From: Erysipelotrichaceae bacterium
GTDB lineage: Bacteria > Bacillota_I > Bacilli_A > Erysipelotrichales > Erysipelotrichaceae
Direction of reading: 5' to 3'
DNA length: 64,000 nucleotides
Assembly (NCBI GenBank): GCA_017432895.1
Contig: JAFRIG010000041.1
Location: forward strand, 91,822 to 155,821
Shown: positions 26,201 through 35,056 of the stretch, one piece after another
Layout: the number at the start of each line of letters is the position of its first letter
Numbering within the stretch: the stretch's first letter is position 1
Made by a program: the position numbers and the translations under genes
Notes under the pieces: generated by a model
Database searches by the model: none
What the model saw: the letters and a program-made list of their open reading frames with translations, nothing else
Told to the model about the DNA's origin: nothing

Positions 26201-28483
26201 GTCTTCATCTGCAGATTCAATGATCAGATCGCCATCTTCCTGATAGATTAGAAAATCCACCGTTCCCTGCTCACAGGCGATCTGCAGACCTCCCTGCAAA
26301 GCTGCCGCAGTCTTTTCATAGCCATAGACCAGGACATAGACATTAACTTCTTCGCCATTGAGGACCCCGTTTTCCTTTAATGCCTCCTTGTCGATGTTGA
26401 TTACTCCGTTTTCATATCTGATGTCTTCACTGCAGACATCATAGTTATTCGTAATGACCTCTTTGTTGCTGATGACCTTTTCTTTGCCATCAGATGAGAT
26501 GATGATCTGCGAACCCTTTCTATAGCTTCTCTCCGTATAGTCATAGACTTCAGGTGTAAGTAAAGCTGAAAGGAAATCGGGATCAGGGCACGCTATCTTC
26601 AATGCGTCATCTTCTACAAAAACGCTTATCTCCGGTGCCTTAGCACTTGCGCTTAGATCGATATCCTTGGTCAGTATCTTTTCGCCATTGTAGACTTCGA
26701 CCCGGCCTTCTCCGCCTGGCACATTGTGATTTTTCAAGACCGCAAGCGGGATCGACACATAAATATCACCATCGATCGTATTGGTGATCTCATAGAACTG
26801 ATCCTTTTTCAATAGATCGCCATTATCGTAAGCAAAGAAAGAGAAACGCTCATCATTCAAAACAATATCGATCCCGGCATTATTATTCAGCTGTTCTGTA
26901 AAGCCTTCATCCCCCGCAATGATCAGTTCCCCCGTCTTGGCATTCTGCTTTACAGCCAGTTCTTCCTTGACCGTATCGATCAGTACATATTCATTGTAAT
27001 TTCTATCGATCAGTTTATACTGGACCCGCAGGTCTTTCATTGACAGACAATAGATATTGCCAAGTGCAGCTTCTTCTTCACTCAGCGAATAATAGGGCTC
27101 GATTGAAAGATCTTTCATATCCAGGCGGAAGATGTCCGTATTCGAATTGAAATAGACACTGCCATCGATATCCGGCACCGCTGAGAAATATGAGACGTAA
27201 TTGTATTTGTTTGTCAAAGGTTCAAGACAAGTGACTTCTTTATCCGTTTCAAGATCGTGGATGACGATGCCCTTATCAAAATCGAAGTAGACCGCCTTAT
27301 TTTCATAGACACACAGAGGTCTCGAATACAATTCATGCAGAAAGTGATCTTTGAATCTATCTGACGTCGGAACTTTCTGATAGACATTAATACCGTTACA
27401 ATTCCAGTCATCAGTATCATGATTGTTTTCATACATCTCGTCCCGGCTGCACAGGAAGTGTATATAAAAACAGTTATCGTCACCTCCATCATCAAAGGTC
27501 ACATCAAGGTAGTAATAATCATCATCCAGCACAACGATATTCCAGGCGTGATTGAGCATATCGCTGGTCACGACATGGCAATCAAAACCCGCTTTCTTAG
27601 CCAGCAGGCAGAAAGCCAGCGCATAACCCTGACAGACGGCCGAGCCTTCCACGATCGCATTGAAGGCGTTATGACCATTAAGTTCAAAATCATAATCGCA
27701 ATGCGAAATCAGCCAGTCATGCAGATAGATAAGTTTGCTTAAAGGTGCCCAATCCTCATCGATCGCTGAAATTATCATGTCCACCTTCGACTCGAACAGA
27801 TCGATATCACTCTGAGAAGTACTATAATACTCCGGAACGACACGCGTGACATAGGAACCGGAAATGTAGCCCCTGACATGAAATGATACATAAAACAGTT
27901 GAGGATTCTCATTGAGCACTTTGTAATAGGAAGTAAATAATTTCTCTGCTGTAAGGTTATAAGCACTGACATCGATCGAGGCCTTGCGCTTTATCAAGCC
28001 ATTATAGATAGCCTTTTCCGCTGCCGAAAGAGAACTGGAGATGACGACGGGACTTGCCGTACCATCCGGCGAGTATATTTCGTCTTCTTCAGACGGAAAA
28101 CCGCCTTCCTGAATGATGTAAGCGGAAAGGTCAAATTCAAAGAGCTCTTCTTCATCATCAGTATCGATCTCTGTTATTTCATCTGTTTCTTCGCTTTGCG
28201 TTTCTTCGATCTCCAAAACCTCTTCTTCAGATATATCCTCTTCCACTTCAACAGTTTCTTCGATCTCTAAAGCATCTTCTTTTGCTTCAACAATCTCCTG
28301 TTCAAAAACAAACTCTTCTTCAGCTTCTTCCGTTTCATTTAAATCGACCGTTTCAAGATAAGTCTCATCCTGGGGCTGATCATCTTCCTGTGCCTGCACA
28401 TGCACACCAAAACAACCTAACATGATCAGTATTACAAGTAGAAATATGGATACTTTCCGACCCATTATCTTTATCACATTCAT
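23291..28483 (-). CDS. Secreted transglutaminase-like/HID/InlB mosaic protein (1730 aa)
   Basis: The start at 28483 is preferred (GAGGAAG site; a TTG 21 bases upstream is weaker). A signal peptide (KVSIFLLVILIMLGCFGVHVQAQ) is followed by a Glu-rich segment to about 135, then a transglutaminase-like domain (~165-340) with an apparent triad: Cys in AVCQGYA (~278), His in NHAWN (~314) and Asp in LDVTFDD (~328). Four Shr-HID-like modules start near 507, 610, 745 and 860. About eight InlB B-repeats fill ~985-1620, two of them degenerate. The protein ends in a beta-rich domain of about 110 residues without a sorting signal. Such domains in bacteria act as proteases or cross-linkers on wall peptides. 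It is related to the 4466- and 2344-residue proteins through the N-terminal architecture. Binding and cross-linking roles are inferred. Confidence 0.85.
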   Translation of the reverse strand: MNVIKIMGRKVSIFLLVILIMLGCFGVHVQAQEDDQPQDETYLETVDLNETEEAEEEFVFEQEIVEAKEDALEIEETVEVEEDISEEEVLEIEETQSEETDEITEIDTDDEEELFEFDLSAYIIQEGGFPSEEDEIYSPDGTASPVVISSSLSAAEKAIYNGLIKRKASIDVSAYNLTAEKLFTSYYKVLNENPQLFYVSFHVRGYISGSYVTRVVPEYYSTSQSDIDLFESKVDMIISAIDEDWAPLSKLIYLHDWLISHCDYDFELNGHNAFNAIVEGSAVCQGYALAFCLLAKKAGFDCHVVTSDMLNHAWNIVVLDDDYYYLDVTFDDGGDDNCFYIHFLCSRDEMYENNHDTDDWNCNGINVYQKVPTSDRFKDHFLHELYSRPLCVYENKAVYFDFDKGIVIHDLETDKEVTCLEPLTNKYNYVSYFSAVPDIDGSVYFNSNTDIFRLDMKDLSIEPYYSLSEEEAALGNIYCLSMKDLRVQYKLIDRNYNEYVLIDTVKEELAVKQNAKTGELIIAGDEGFTEQLNNNAGIDIVLNDERFSFFAYDNGDLLKKDQFYEITNTIDGDIYVSIPLAVLKNHNVPGGEGRVEVYNGEKILTKDIDLSASAKAPEISVFVEDDALKIACPDPDFLSALLTPEVYDYTERSYRKGSQIIISSDGKEKVISNKEVITNNYDVCSEDIRYENGVINIDKEALKENGVLNGEEVNVYVLVYGYEKTAAALQGGLQIACEQGTVDFLIYQEDGDLIIESADEDWLQALASPEIFNGEDEIVSFKDHGYIEGIVNDFVYNNNNVDIEVSLVNRRYDNRTVTSYSYENGRIVIPESSLIENKFPGGTYDLTLHAPGYEDNSVQDLSIESPIRAYLPSDLKTSFSLADGILLKSSDSQWLEALARGKVEIYGRKGDSYVFDDPIRFSIQEGSFGISLGHLAAMGITTASYDILFEPEGYINYGVRCYIRIAESTKKIFVASFYDHDDSLLAKILVEEGKTLKAIAEPSRRGYSFAGWYLNDQKYSFGSAVAADLSLKAQYSENTYKLVYNANGGKGTIEKAQTYKLNDPVIVSSLSPYKNGYAFLGWSTNKNDLEPLYHEGDDITGINIDLKNNATIMFYAIYSDPISYSLTLDPRGGVLKAKQVYDERLTETDGLYLGSYDILSKAFKLPVLVKDYYSFGGWRDLETDKKVSSIAKGSYGDRCLYAYFTPVSYKLSYNLNKGSIAKDEVYDKTFNIESESIVLPRPVRKGYLFKGWYSDKALSQEVMSIDDLTMKNTSLYAKWEPITYTITYRADGFDDVIVDGFVYDRSYKLDKDVFNTPGKAVKKFSYSYLDAKGKMVAKTVAATSSIKNLVSEDKGNIVLSVTKVIDKKSGAVSELWSYVSYSISYALEKGISNPSKNPKKYSYSEEENLYRINNPIKLGYDLLYWTYEDRQGEVSYIYPVDNDGTKDGYAYLPAGIYQDLVLTPYFEDEPATYSISYTGELGSFEQDNPNPISYSYSKSTALVLSSPVRTGYSFTGWYLNGKKVTSIAKGSHGNLVLEARWKANTYKLRFNANGGSGSMSDLSLTYDSDKVLTVNKFKRKHYSFIGWNTIPDGSGIMYSDCQSVRNLAESGTVTFYAIWQEDPKFSFEIEIIPMCDDYNKVGNEWSFYYKYNNEPIGDGSRIIDYANETGKLYIKITEVDGIPESAAKTINVSLYDGFTTSTTLKVTENGGRYKGRSAIWNVYVKVNVVE

Positions 28484-28518
28484 CGTTTTCTTCCTCTTAC
28501 TCAAGCATATATCAAGAA

Positions 28519-28537
28519 AAGGCTGTCAAGCAGCCTT
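28519..28537 (-). terminator. Intrinsic terminator after the 1401-residue repeat protein gene
   Basis: On the minus strand, AAGGCTG and CAGCCTT arms with a CTTGA loop are followed by TTCTTG, seven bases after the stop codon. Only about 36 bases remain before the next gene's start and no clear promoter is seen there, so read-through is likely. Confidence 0.65.
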
Positions 28538-28543
28538 AAAATA

Positions 28544-31500
28544 TCAGTCGAGTTTAAGCCACATCGCCGGACGTACAGCATTGACGATCTCCAGCATCGA
28601 AGTTCCGATCGAACCATCCGCCGAACGGATGACCAATATCGTATCGTCTCGCTCCTCACTGGAAGTTCTTAGCCACCAGGTACAGTGATCTTCACTTGAA
28701 GCGGCAACACCGTTTTCGATCGCGTAAGCCGTTGCCAGACAGATCCGGTCTTCTTCATTTTCAAAGTATCTTTCGGCCTCTTCATCGCTCAACAAGAAGA
28801 GTCTGTCTCTGGTTTCATATTCTTCCATGATGATCTCATCGAGATCGGCATCCTCATCCAAATCTTCAGGATAACGGTAATTTAACAGCGTCGTCTGCAG
28901 CACGGCTGAAGGACTTTCACCGGAGAAGGCGTTATCCGGGAAACGGCCATTGAGCCAGGAACGTAAAGTGCTGTTGTCCCAATAAACTCTTTCCGAAGTA
29001 GCATTGAACTGCTGGGCATCGATGCCATACAGACTCAAAACCAGGATCGAACCTTCCTGTTTTTCCAGTACGATCCACTCCAGCATCTCCTTGCCGTTGT
29101 CGTAATTTCCATCCTGCTCGTAATCACCAAACAGGATGATATCGCCGACATCGGCTTTTTCCATAAGCCGTTTCTTGATCGACTTGATCCGATCTTCACT
29201 GTCATCGAAACGCAGGCCATTAAAGGAATTTGCCGCCGCGATCAGCTCACCTTTCTCATAAAGATCCTCGGCTTTCTTATATTGAGACTCCTTGGCCATA
29301 TAGACGGAATCCTTGTAATCGCCAAGTTCGTCAAATGCCAGGATCGCCTCATCAAACTGACCGTTGTTCAGTAAAGAAACGGCATTGTTGTACTTGCTGT
29401 TAGGGACATACCAATATCTGTAAGTGACGATGGCCAGAATGGTCAAAGAAATAACGGCGGCCACGATACCGATATTGGGTTTTGGCAGATTGATAGCTTT
29501 TCTTTGGGCTTTTCTAAGTTCGGCCTCTTGCTTTCTTTCCTGCTTTTTTCTTTCTTTCTCGGCTCTATCCTGGGCTTGCTTTTCAAGCCTTTGCTTATCT
29601 CTGGCTTCTTTTTCCCGGCGTTTAAGTTCTTCAGCTTCCTGTTTCTGCTGGCTGATCTGAGCAGCTTCAAGGGCCTTGCGCTCCTTTTCCGCTTCTTTTT
29701 CAAGGGACTTTAAAGCCTCTTCATCTTTTCTTTCCTGCTCGGCTTCTTCCTTAGCCTTGCGTAAAGCCTCTTTTCTTTCCAGATCAGCCTTCTTAAGCTG
29801 CTGATTTCTTTCTTTCAGCCGGCTGTTATAGATAGAGCGGACTTCTTTATCGCTGCTGCGCAGGAAGGATCTATACGACTTTCTGATCGTATCCTTCAGA
29901 TACTCGTCTTCTTCCTCCGCTTCTTCGATCCTGTTATCATAAGTTTCCAGCAGTTCCTTAAAGTATTCCCTGATCCTGGCGGAGCCTTTTTCTGACAGGA
30001 AAGAAAGGGAAGGATTGGAAGCGATCTCATCTTCGATCTGTTTCTTCTGCTGTATCCTGGTCTCACTTAAAGAGTCATAAGTCCGATCGAAATCGTAATG
30101 ACTGCGGATCTCATGTTTTTCAAACAGATCCTCCAGATAGCATCTGGATACCATATCATCGATATGTTTGCTGTCTTCTTCAACCGCTTCGACATTCACC
30201 AGGATCTCATCGGCATAAAGATTCTTATAGTATTCAAAAAGATCATCGATATTATCGTTTTCAGTTGAAGCCATCAGATAAGCCAGATTGGCCTCTTCAG
30301 ATTCCGGATCGATATTCAGATAGGATTCAAAACGCTCCTTAGCCTGTTCGTAAAGACCTCTGGCAAGGAAACCGTTGCCCACTTCCAGCAAGGCATCCAG
30401 CGTCTCTTTTTCCCTGGAGACCCGGATATTTCTGATGCGTTCTTTACATTTCTCGATGTATTCCGCCGAATCCTTGTAATCCTTATCAAAACTCTGACAG
30501 AGCTTTTCAAGCTCTTCTTCGCTCAGATCCTTATTGAACTCAGCGATATTGGCCTGATAGAAACGGTAATCATCCTCATCCTTTTCTCTCAGCTTCTCTT
30601 CATAGATCTTCTCTAAGGTTTTATCGCTTTCCTTGAGATAGATATCATAGATGTGTCTGACCGACTCCTTCTGCTTCTCGTCCTCGTTTTTGGAACGGGA
30701 AATGCGCAGATCATAGACATCTTTGATCTCATTGAAGATCTTTTCGATATCCTTATCACCTTTACCGAAGACCTTGGCCAGAAGCGGATTCATTCTGAAT
30801 TCTTCCAGCAGCTGTTCTTTCTGAGCCATCCTGGCCTTGGTGGATGATTTGAACGTGCGATCAAAACCGTAATACTTCCGGATCGTCTCCTTATCCAGAT
30901 AAGACGGCAGATAATAGCGGTCGGCCATCGCATCGATGTGACTGCGATCTTCTTTGCAGGCTTCGATCAGATCCTTTGTATCTTCATTGTATAGTTCCTT
31001 ATAATAGGTCTTCAGTTCATCGACATTCCTGCAGCCGGTCTCGATCATCAGAATACCCAGATAAGCCTGCGGATCTTCCGGATCAAGCGAAAGCGCATTA
31101 TTAAAGCTCTCGTTAGCCAGCTTTGTATTGCCCGAAGCCAGATAGGCCCGGCCGGCAATAAGGGCTGTCTCGACCTCCTGACGCTCATCAAAAGCCTTTT
31201 CCCGGTCTTTGAGATCACGGATCTTCTTCTGACAGAGGTTTATATATCTTTCACATTCCTTGAAATCGCCAAGTTCTTTGAAACGCTCAATCAGCTCTTC
31301 CAGTTCATATATATCCGAGCTCAGCTCATAGGAACGGATCAAATTTCGATAATTGTCGCTTTTTTTATCGTTTGCCTGCTTGTGCAGCTTTTTGATCTCA
31401 GCATAAGTCTTGAACAGAAAACGCTGGTAGTCGTTTCGAATCTGTTCGCTCTTTTTCTTATCAGCTTCCCGGGCTTCCCGGACATTATTTTCAAAGTGAT

Positions 31501-32749
31501 CATACAGATCATCGATGCGTTTTTTAGTCTGCTTGGAGCCATTGGTTTTGAGCCAGCCGAACAAAGGATCGCCACCGATCTCGTCTTTGAAACGGCTTTG
31601 CTGTCTGATACGATCACTTAAAAGTGAGGGATAAGTCAGATCAAAGAAGTACTTCTCTCTGATCTCTTCTTTTTCCAGAAGATCGGGCAGATAATATTTC
31701 TCACACATCTCTTCGATGTGTTTATTGTCTTCTTCGCAAGCCTTCAGGATCTCTTCATTCTCAGAGCTGTAGAGATCTTTATAGTAGGCAAAAAGCTCAT
31801 CGGCATCTTTGGTTTTGGTCCTGGCCATCAGGATACCAAGACGGGCTTCCTCATTATCCTTATCCAAAGAAACGATCTGCGTAAAACGATCGTAGGCATC
31901 GGAAAAATCGTCCTTGATCAAAGACAGCTTTGCCTCATCCAGCAAAGCCCTGATCTTTTTCTCATGATCCTCATCTAAAGCCTTCTGCTTCAGCTGTTCG
32001 ATCTTTTTTTCACACAAAGAGATATAGCGTTCGCCCTCTTTGTAGTCGACAAAATCATTCAGATCAAAAATAAGTTTTCGCAGCTCATCGACATCTTCAC
32101 TTTTTCTGTAGACCTCAAGCAGATCCTGATAGTCCTTCTCTTTCCTGTCCCTGGCTTTTCTGTTGAGTTCTCTGACATCGGCATAGGTCTTGTAGAGAAA
32201 ACGCTGGTAGTCATTCCTGATCTGTTCTGAACTGTTTCGATCGGCGATCTCGGATTCATCGATCCGCTTATCATAAACCTTAAGGATCTCATTTATCTCA
32301 TTGAAGCCGTTTTCTCTAAGCCATCTCAGATCATCATCGTTCTCGATCAGCTTAAGGATCTTTTCCTTTTCCTTCCTTCTTGAAAACAGGTCGGATTTAT
32401 AGGAAAGATCGTACTGATAGGCCTTTAGGATCTCTTCTTTTTCCAGATAGGAAGGCAACTCATTTTTCTCGGCCACATCCTGTATATGTTCATTATCCGG
32501 TTCACAGCCCAAAAGGATCTCGTATTCGGGTTTATTGAAAAGATCCTGATAGTAACCGATTAGTTTATCTTCTTGATTCAGACTGTTTTTTGCCAACAGG
32601 GAACCGATATGGAGATCCTTGCTGTCAGGTTGGACTTTTAAGAGTCTTAGATAAAGCTGGGAAGCCGCAAAATAAAGACCGGACTTCAAAAAGTCCGCAG
32701 CCTGCGTTTTCAGTTCATTCAGATCTTCCTGTCTGATCTCTTTATCCAC
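28544..32749 (-). CDS. Single-pass membrane protein with four ~260-residue TPR/helical repeats and an outer DUF6273-like domain (1401 aa)
   Basis: Four homologous repeats begin near residues 12, 266, 528 and 786. Each opens with a TPR-like pair (for example FSDAYDRFTQIVSLDKDNEEARLGIL), then a YYKxLY segment, an (E/K)DxxHI(E/D)xM...YLPxxLxKEEI block, and a long charged helix with SEQIRNDYQRFL. A Lys/Glu-rich coiled coil (~970-1090) leads into one membrane helix (~1092-1115), then two TPR-like hairpins, and a C-terminal domain (~1205-1401) matching the DUF6273 pattern: FGDYEQDG, EWIVLEK, WDNSTLRSWLNG, LFLLSDEEAERYF, TWWLRTSS, VRPAMWLKL. There is no signal peptide and positive charge precedes the helix, so the repeats should be cytoplasmic and the DUF6273-like domain outside. 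The start is a GTG with an AAGGGG site. The function is unknown; a scaffold or sensor linking cytoplasm and surface is a guess. Confidence 0.82.
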   Translation of the reverse strand: MDKEIRQEDLNELKTQAADFLKSGLYFAASQLYLRLLKVQPDSKDLHIGSLLAKNSLNQEDKLIGYYQDLFNKPEYEILLGCEPDNEHIQDVAEKNELPSYLEKEEILKAYQYDLSYKSDLFSRRKEKEKILKLIENDDDLRWLRENGFNEINEILKVYDKRIDESEIADRNSSEQIRNDYQRFLYKTYADVRELNRKARDRKEKDYQDLLEVYRKSEDVDELRKLIFDLNDFVDYKEGERYISLCEKKIEQLKQKALDEDHEKKIRALLDEAKLSLIKDDFSDAYDRFTQIVSLDKDNEEARLGILMARTKTKDADELFAYYKDLYSSENEEILKACEEDNKHIEEMCEKYYLPDLLEKEEIREKYFFDLTYPSLLSDRIRQQSRFKDEIGGDPLFGWLKTNGSKQTKKRIDDLYDHFENNVREAREADKKKSEQIRNDYQRFLFKTYAEIKKLHKQANDKKSDNYRNLIRSYELSSDIYELEELIERFKELGDFKECERYINLCQKKIRDLKDREKAFDERQEVETALIAGRAYLASGNTKLANESFNNALSLDPEDPQAYLGILMIETGCRNVDELKTYYKELYNEDTKDLIEACKEDRSHIDAMADRYYLPSYLDKETIRKYYGFDRTFKSSTKARMAQKEQLLEEFRMNPLLAKVFGKGDKDIEKIFNEIKDVYDLRISRSKNEDEKQKESVRHIYDIYLKESDKTLEKIYEEKLREKDEDDYRFYQANIAEFNKDLSEEELEKLCQSFDKDYKDSAEYIEKCKERIRNIRVSREKETLDALLEVGNGFLARGLYEQAKERFESYLNIDPESEEANLAYLMASTENDNIDDLFEYYKNLYADEILVNVEAVEEDSKHIDDMVSRCYLEDLFEKHEIRSHYDFDRTYDSLSETRIQQKKQIEDEIASNPSLSFLSEKGSARIREYFKELLETYDNRIEEAEEEDEYLKDTIRKSYRSFLRSSDKEVRSIYNSRLKERNQQLKKADLERKEALRKAKEEAEQERKDEEALKSLEKEAEKERKALEAAQISQQKQEAEELKRREKEARDKQRLEKQAQDRAEKERKKQERKQEAELRKAQRKAINLPKPNIGIVAAVISLTILAIVTYRYWYVPNSKYNNAVSLLNNGQFDEAILAFDELGDYKDSVYMAKESQYKKAEDLYEKGELIAAANSFNGLRFDDSEDRIKSIKKRLMEKADVGDIILFGDYEQDGNYDNGKEMLEWIVLEKQEGSILVLSLYGIDAQQFNATSERVYWDNSTLRSWLNGRFPDNAFSGESPSAVLQTTLLNYRYPEDLDEDADLDEIIMEEYETRDRLFLLSDEEAERYFENEEDRICLATAYAIENGVAASSEDHCTWWLRTSSEERDDTILVIRSADGSIGTSMLEIVNAVRPAMWLKLD

Positions 32750-32841
32750 GATACCCCTTACTGATTCCCCTAAAGTACGACAAAAAACATGTCAGATCCT
32801 ACATATATTAGTATAGCGTAAATACAGCTTTTATTACGAAA

Positions 32842-33843
32842 TCAAATTTTCCTTTTGAAAACGATCTTCTCAAACAGGATCCTCATCAGCCAGGCTCCAA
32901 CATAGGAGAAGGCCAATATAAGCATAACGCCATAGAGATCTGCCTCACTGCTTATGAATCTTCTGACCGCCTTGATCACCAGACCATGGACCATATACAG
33001 TTCCAGGGAAATGGAACCGGTAAACTCCAGAAAGCGGTTTTTGAACGCAAACCGATAGGACAGGCCCATCAGCAGCACCTGTATGCAAAGCTGCCGCAAA
33101 ACAAAGAGATGTCTTTGACCATACAGAATAAACACAAATATCAGACTAAAGCTCATGGTGATAGCCCAATATCTTTTCAGATAACGAATCAGCTGTTTCT
33201 CATACAAGGCACAGGCCAGACCCGCGATATACATATAAGTTGAACGATACCAGACATCCCGATAAGCCAGGACCCAAAAAAGCAGACACAGCAAAGCACA
33301 GGAAAACATATTAAACAACAAGATCCTTATCCCGCCTTTTTTGCATAGCAGCAGTGAAAGATAAAAGATCGGATATATCAGCAGGATCTCCATGATGTAC
33401 CATGAATAGCTTACGATCGGATCGCCCTTTACAAACGCCAACAGCACTTCCACGACACTGTAAGCTTCACCGATCAGCAGATAATAGAGACCATACAGAA
33501 TGGTAAAACACAGATAAGGGATCAGGATCTTGAAAAGACGCTTTCGAATGAAGCCCTTATGATAATCTGTCCGAACAAGATTCTGTTTCATCAGCCCATA
33601 ACCGCTCAAAAAGAAAAACACCCCGACCGCAATAAAACCCAGTTCGCCAAATAACGGCATAATGACGCCTTTGCCATAAAGCGGAGCGAGATGATCAAAC
33701 ACTACAAGTAACGACAATAAACCACGCAAAACAACAGAATTCCGCAAAGAAAAAAGACTGTCCTGTTCATCTTTTATATCGATCCTCATCCACAGAACAA
33801 TCAGAAACAATATGATAAGCGGGCCAAGATCTGTCTGTTTCAT
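32842..33843 (-). CDS. Acyltransferase-3 family membrane protein
   Basis: The product is about 333 residues from the ATG at 33843 and polytopic, with RGLLSLLVVFDHLAPLYGKG (His in the usual catalytic position), GVFFFLSGYGLMKQN (family FFFxSGF-type motif), RKRLFKILIPY and a late SISLELYMVHGLV, all classical for acyltransferase-3 proteins acting on sugars outside the membrane. The frame opens at 33894, which would add 17 residues and nearly touch the divergent gene; neither start has a good ribosome binding site. It is divergent from the plus-strand acyltransferase. The substrate is unknown; O-acetylation of a surface glycan is the common role of the family. Confidence 0.8.
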   Translation of the reverse strand: MKQTDLGPLIILFLIVLWMRIDIKDEQDSLFSLRNSVVLRGLLSLLVVFDHLAPLYGKGVIMPLFGELGFIAVGVFFFLSGYGLMKQNLVRTDYHKGFIRKRLFKILIPYLCFTILYGLYYLLIGEAYSVVEVLLAFVKGDPIVSYSWYIMEILLIYPIFYLSLLLCKKGGIRILLFNMFSCALLCLLFWVLAYRDVWYRSTYMYIAGLACALYEKQLIRYLKRYWAITMSFSLIFVFILYGQRHLFVLRQLCIQVLLMGLSYRFAFKNRFLEFTGSISLELYMVHGLVIKAVRRFISSEADLYGVMLILAFSYVGAWLMRILFEKIVFKRKI

Positions 33844-33913
33844 CCTATTCAATTTTATACGATTTTTGTTAGCCCGAGAGACTTTTATCCTCATTTATGG
33901 GAAAATGAGTTTA

Positions 33914-34957
33914 ATGAAGAAACATTACCGTCACATCGACGTCCTAAAAGGACTCTGTATCCTTATCGTCATCTTCGAACACGCCAAATGGGATCGATCA
34001 TTTAAACTCAAAACCCTCTTCCCCTTCTGGGACCGCATCGCCATTCCCTGTTTCATGGTGATCTCTGGCTTTGTCTATGCCGCTTCACTTCAAGACAAGA
34101 CGCTTAAAGAATACTATTCCTATAAAAATATCAGCCGCAAACTTAAACGCTATCTGATACCTTTTCTTTTTGTCTATCTGCTCGAACATTTCCTGTATTT
34201 CATCATTTCTCGACCAGCTGCACTTTCCTATCTGATAGAAACCTTCGGGTATGATTTTGAAACGGAACTAAATGGCCTTTTCACCACGAAATCCCTATTC
34301 AAAGCTCTATTTACCGGTTCCTATGGCCCGGGAAATTACTATACGCCTGTCATAATACAACTGATCTTTCTGTTCCCGCTTCTATATCTGTTTATCAGAC
34401 GCTTCAGATACAAAGGCCTTGTCGCCTCAGCCTTCTTCTGCCTTTGCGCTGAATTATGGCAATACACGATCGGATTACCCAGGACCGTTTATCGCTATCT
34501 GATCCTCAGGCACATCATGACGATCTGCTTTGGCATTTATCTGCATGAGGGTTTCTATAAAAGAAACATCTTCCTCAATCTTTTATCTCTGGTAACCGGA
34601 ATCACCTACATCATCGCCCACTCCTATTACAAATGGACGCCGGTCTTCTTCAATAACGGCTGGGCTGACGTCAACTTTGTAGCCTGTTTCTTCTTCTGTC
34701 CGGTCGTAGCTTTTCTACTCAGCCATAAAAACATGCATTGTAAGCCCCTTGAATATATCGGCAAAGCTTCCTATCATATCTATTTGACCCAAATGGTTTA
34801 CTATAACTTCATCAAAAGAGATATCATGGTGGCAAAACTGACAAGTCCCTATAAATGGTGGTTTTTCTCCATGATCATCATCGTCTTTATCGGTCTATCC
34901 TTCTATCAGCTGGAGATCCTGATCAGACGTTCTCTACAAAAAGAAGCGGAAACATAA
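33914..34957 (+). CDS. Acyltransferase-3 family membrane protein (OafA/WecH-like)
   Basis: From the ATG at 33914 the product is 347 residues. It starts with RHIDVLKGLCILIVIFEHAKW (family start with catalytic-type His), followed by IPCFMVISGFVYA, SRKLKRYLIPFLFVYLLEH and a C-terminal GKASYHIYLTQMVYY, which is typical of the family. About ten membrane helices are expected. An in-frame ATG at 33905 is also possible; the open frame extends to 33812 without support. It is one of only two plus-strand genes and is transcribed away from the other acyltransferase. It is not a close copy of that neighbour, so the two probably have different acceptors. A shared terminator lies downstream. Confidence 0.82.
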   Translation: MKKHYRHIDVLKGLCILIVIFEHAKWDRSFKLKTLFPFWDRIAIPCFMVISGFVYAASLQDKTLKEYYSYKNISRKLKRYLIPFLFVYLLEHFLYFIISRPAALSYLIETFGYDFETELNGLFTTKSLFKALFTGSYGPGNYYTPVIIQLIFLFPLLYLFIRRFRYKGLVASAFFCLCAELWQYTIGLPRTVYRYLILRHIMTICFGIYLHEGFYKRNIFLNLLSLVTGITYIIAHSYYKWTPVFFNNGWADVNFVACFFFCPVVAFLLSHKNMHCKPLEYIGKASYHIYLTQMVYYNFIKRDIMVAKLTSPYKWWFFSMIIIVFIGLSFYQLEILIRRSLQKEAET

Positions 34958-34995
34958 ATCCTCCCAACCGTATAATCGCAAATATCGCGTAGACA

Positions 34996-35032
34996 AAAAG
35001 CACACATTTCCTTTAAGGATATGTGTGCTTTT
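34996..35032. terminator. Bidirectional intrinsic terminator
   Basis: Twelve-base arms (34996-35007, 35021-35032) with an inner TCCT/AGGA extension are flanked by A and T runs. It lies between the convergent acyltransferase (plus) and the 4466-residue protein gene (minus). Confidence 0.9.
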
Positions 35033-35056
35033 CTGCATGATTCAGATCCTTACCGT

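Noticed and set aside
28484..28543. TTGACA inside the terminator loop as the promoter of the 1730-residue protein gene
   Set aside because: No -10 box lies at 16-18 bases; the nearest TATATG is only about 12 bases away.
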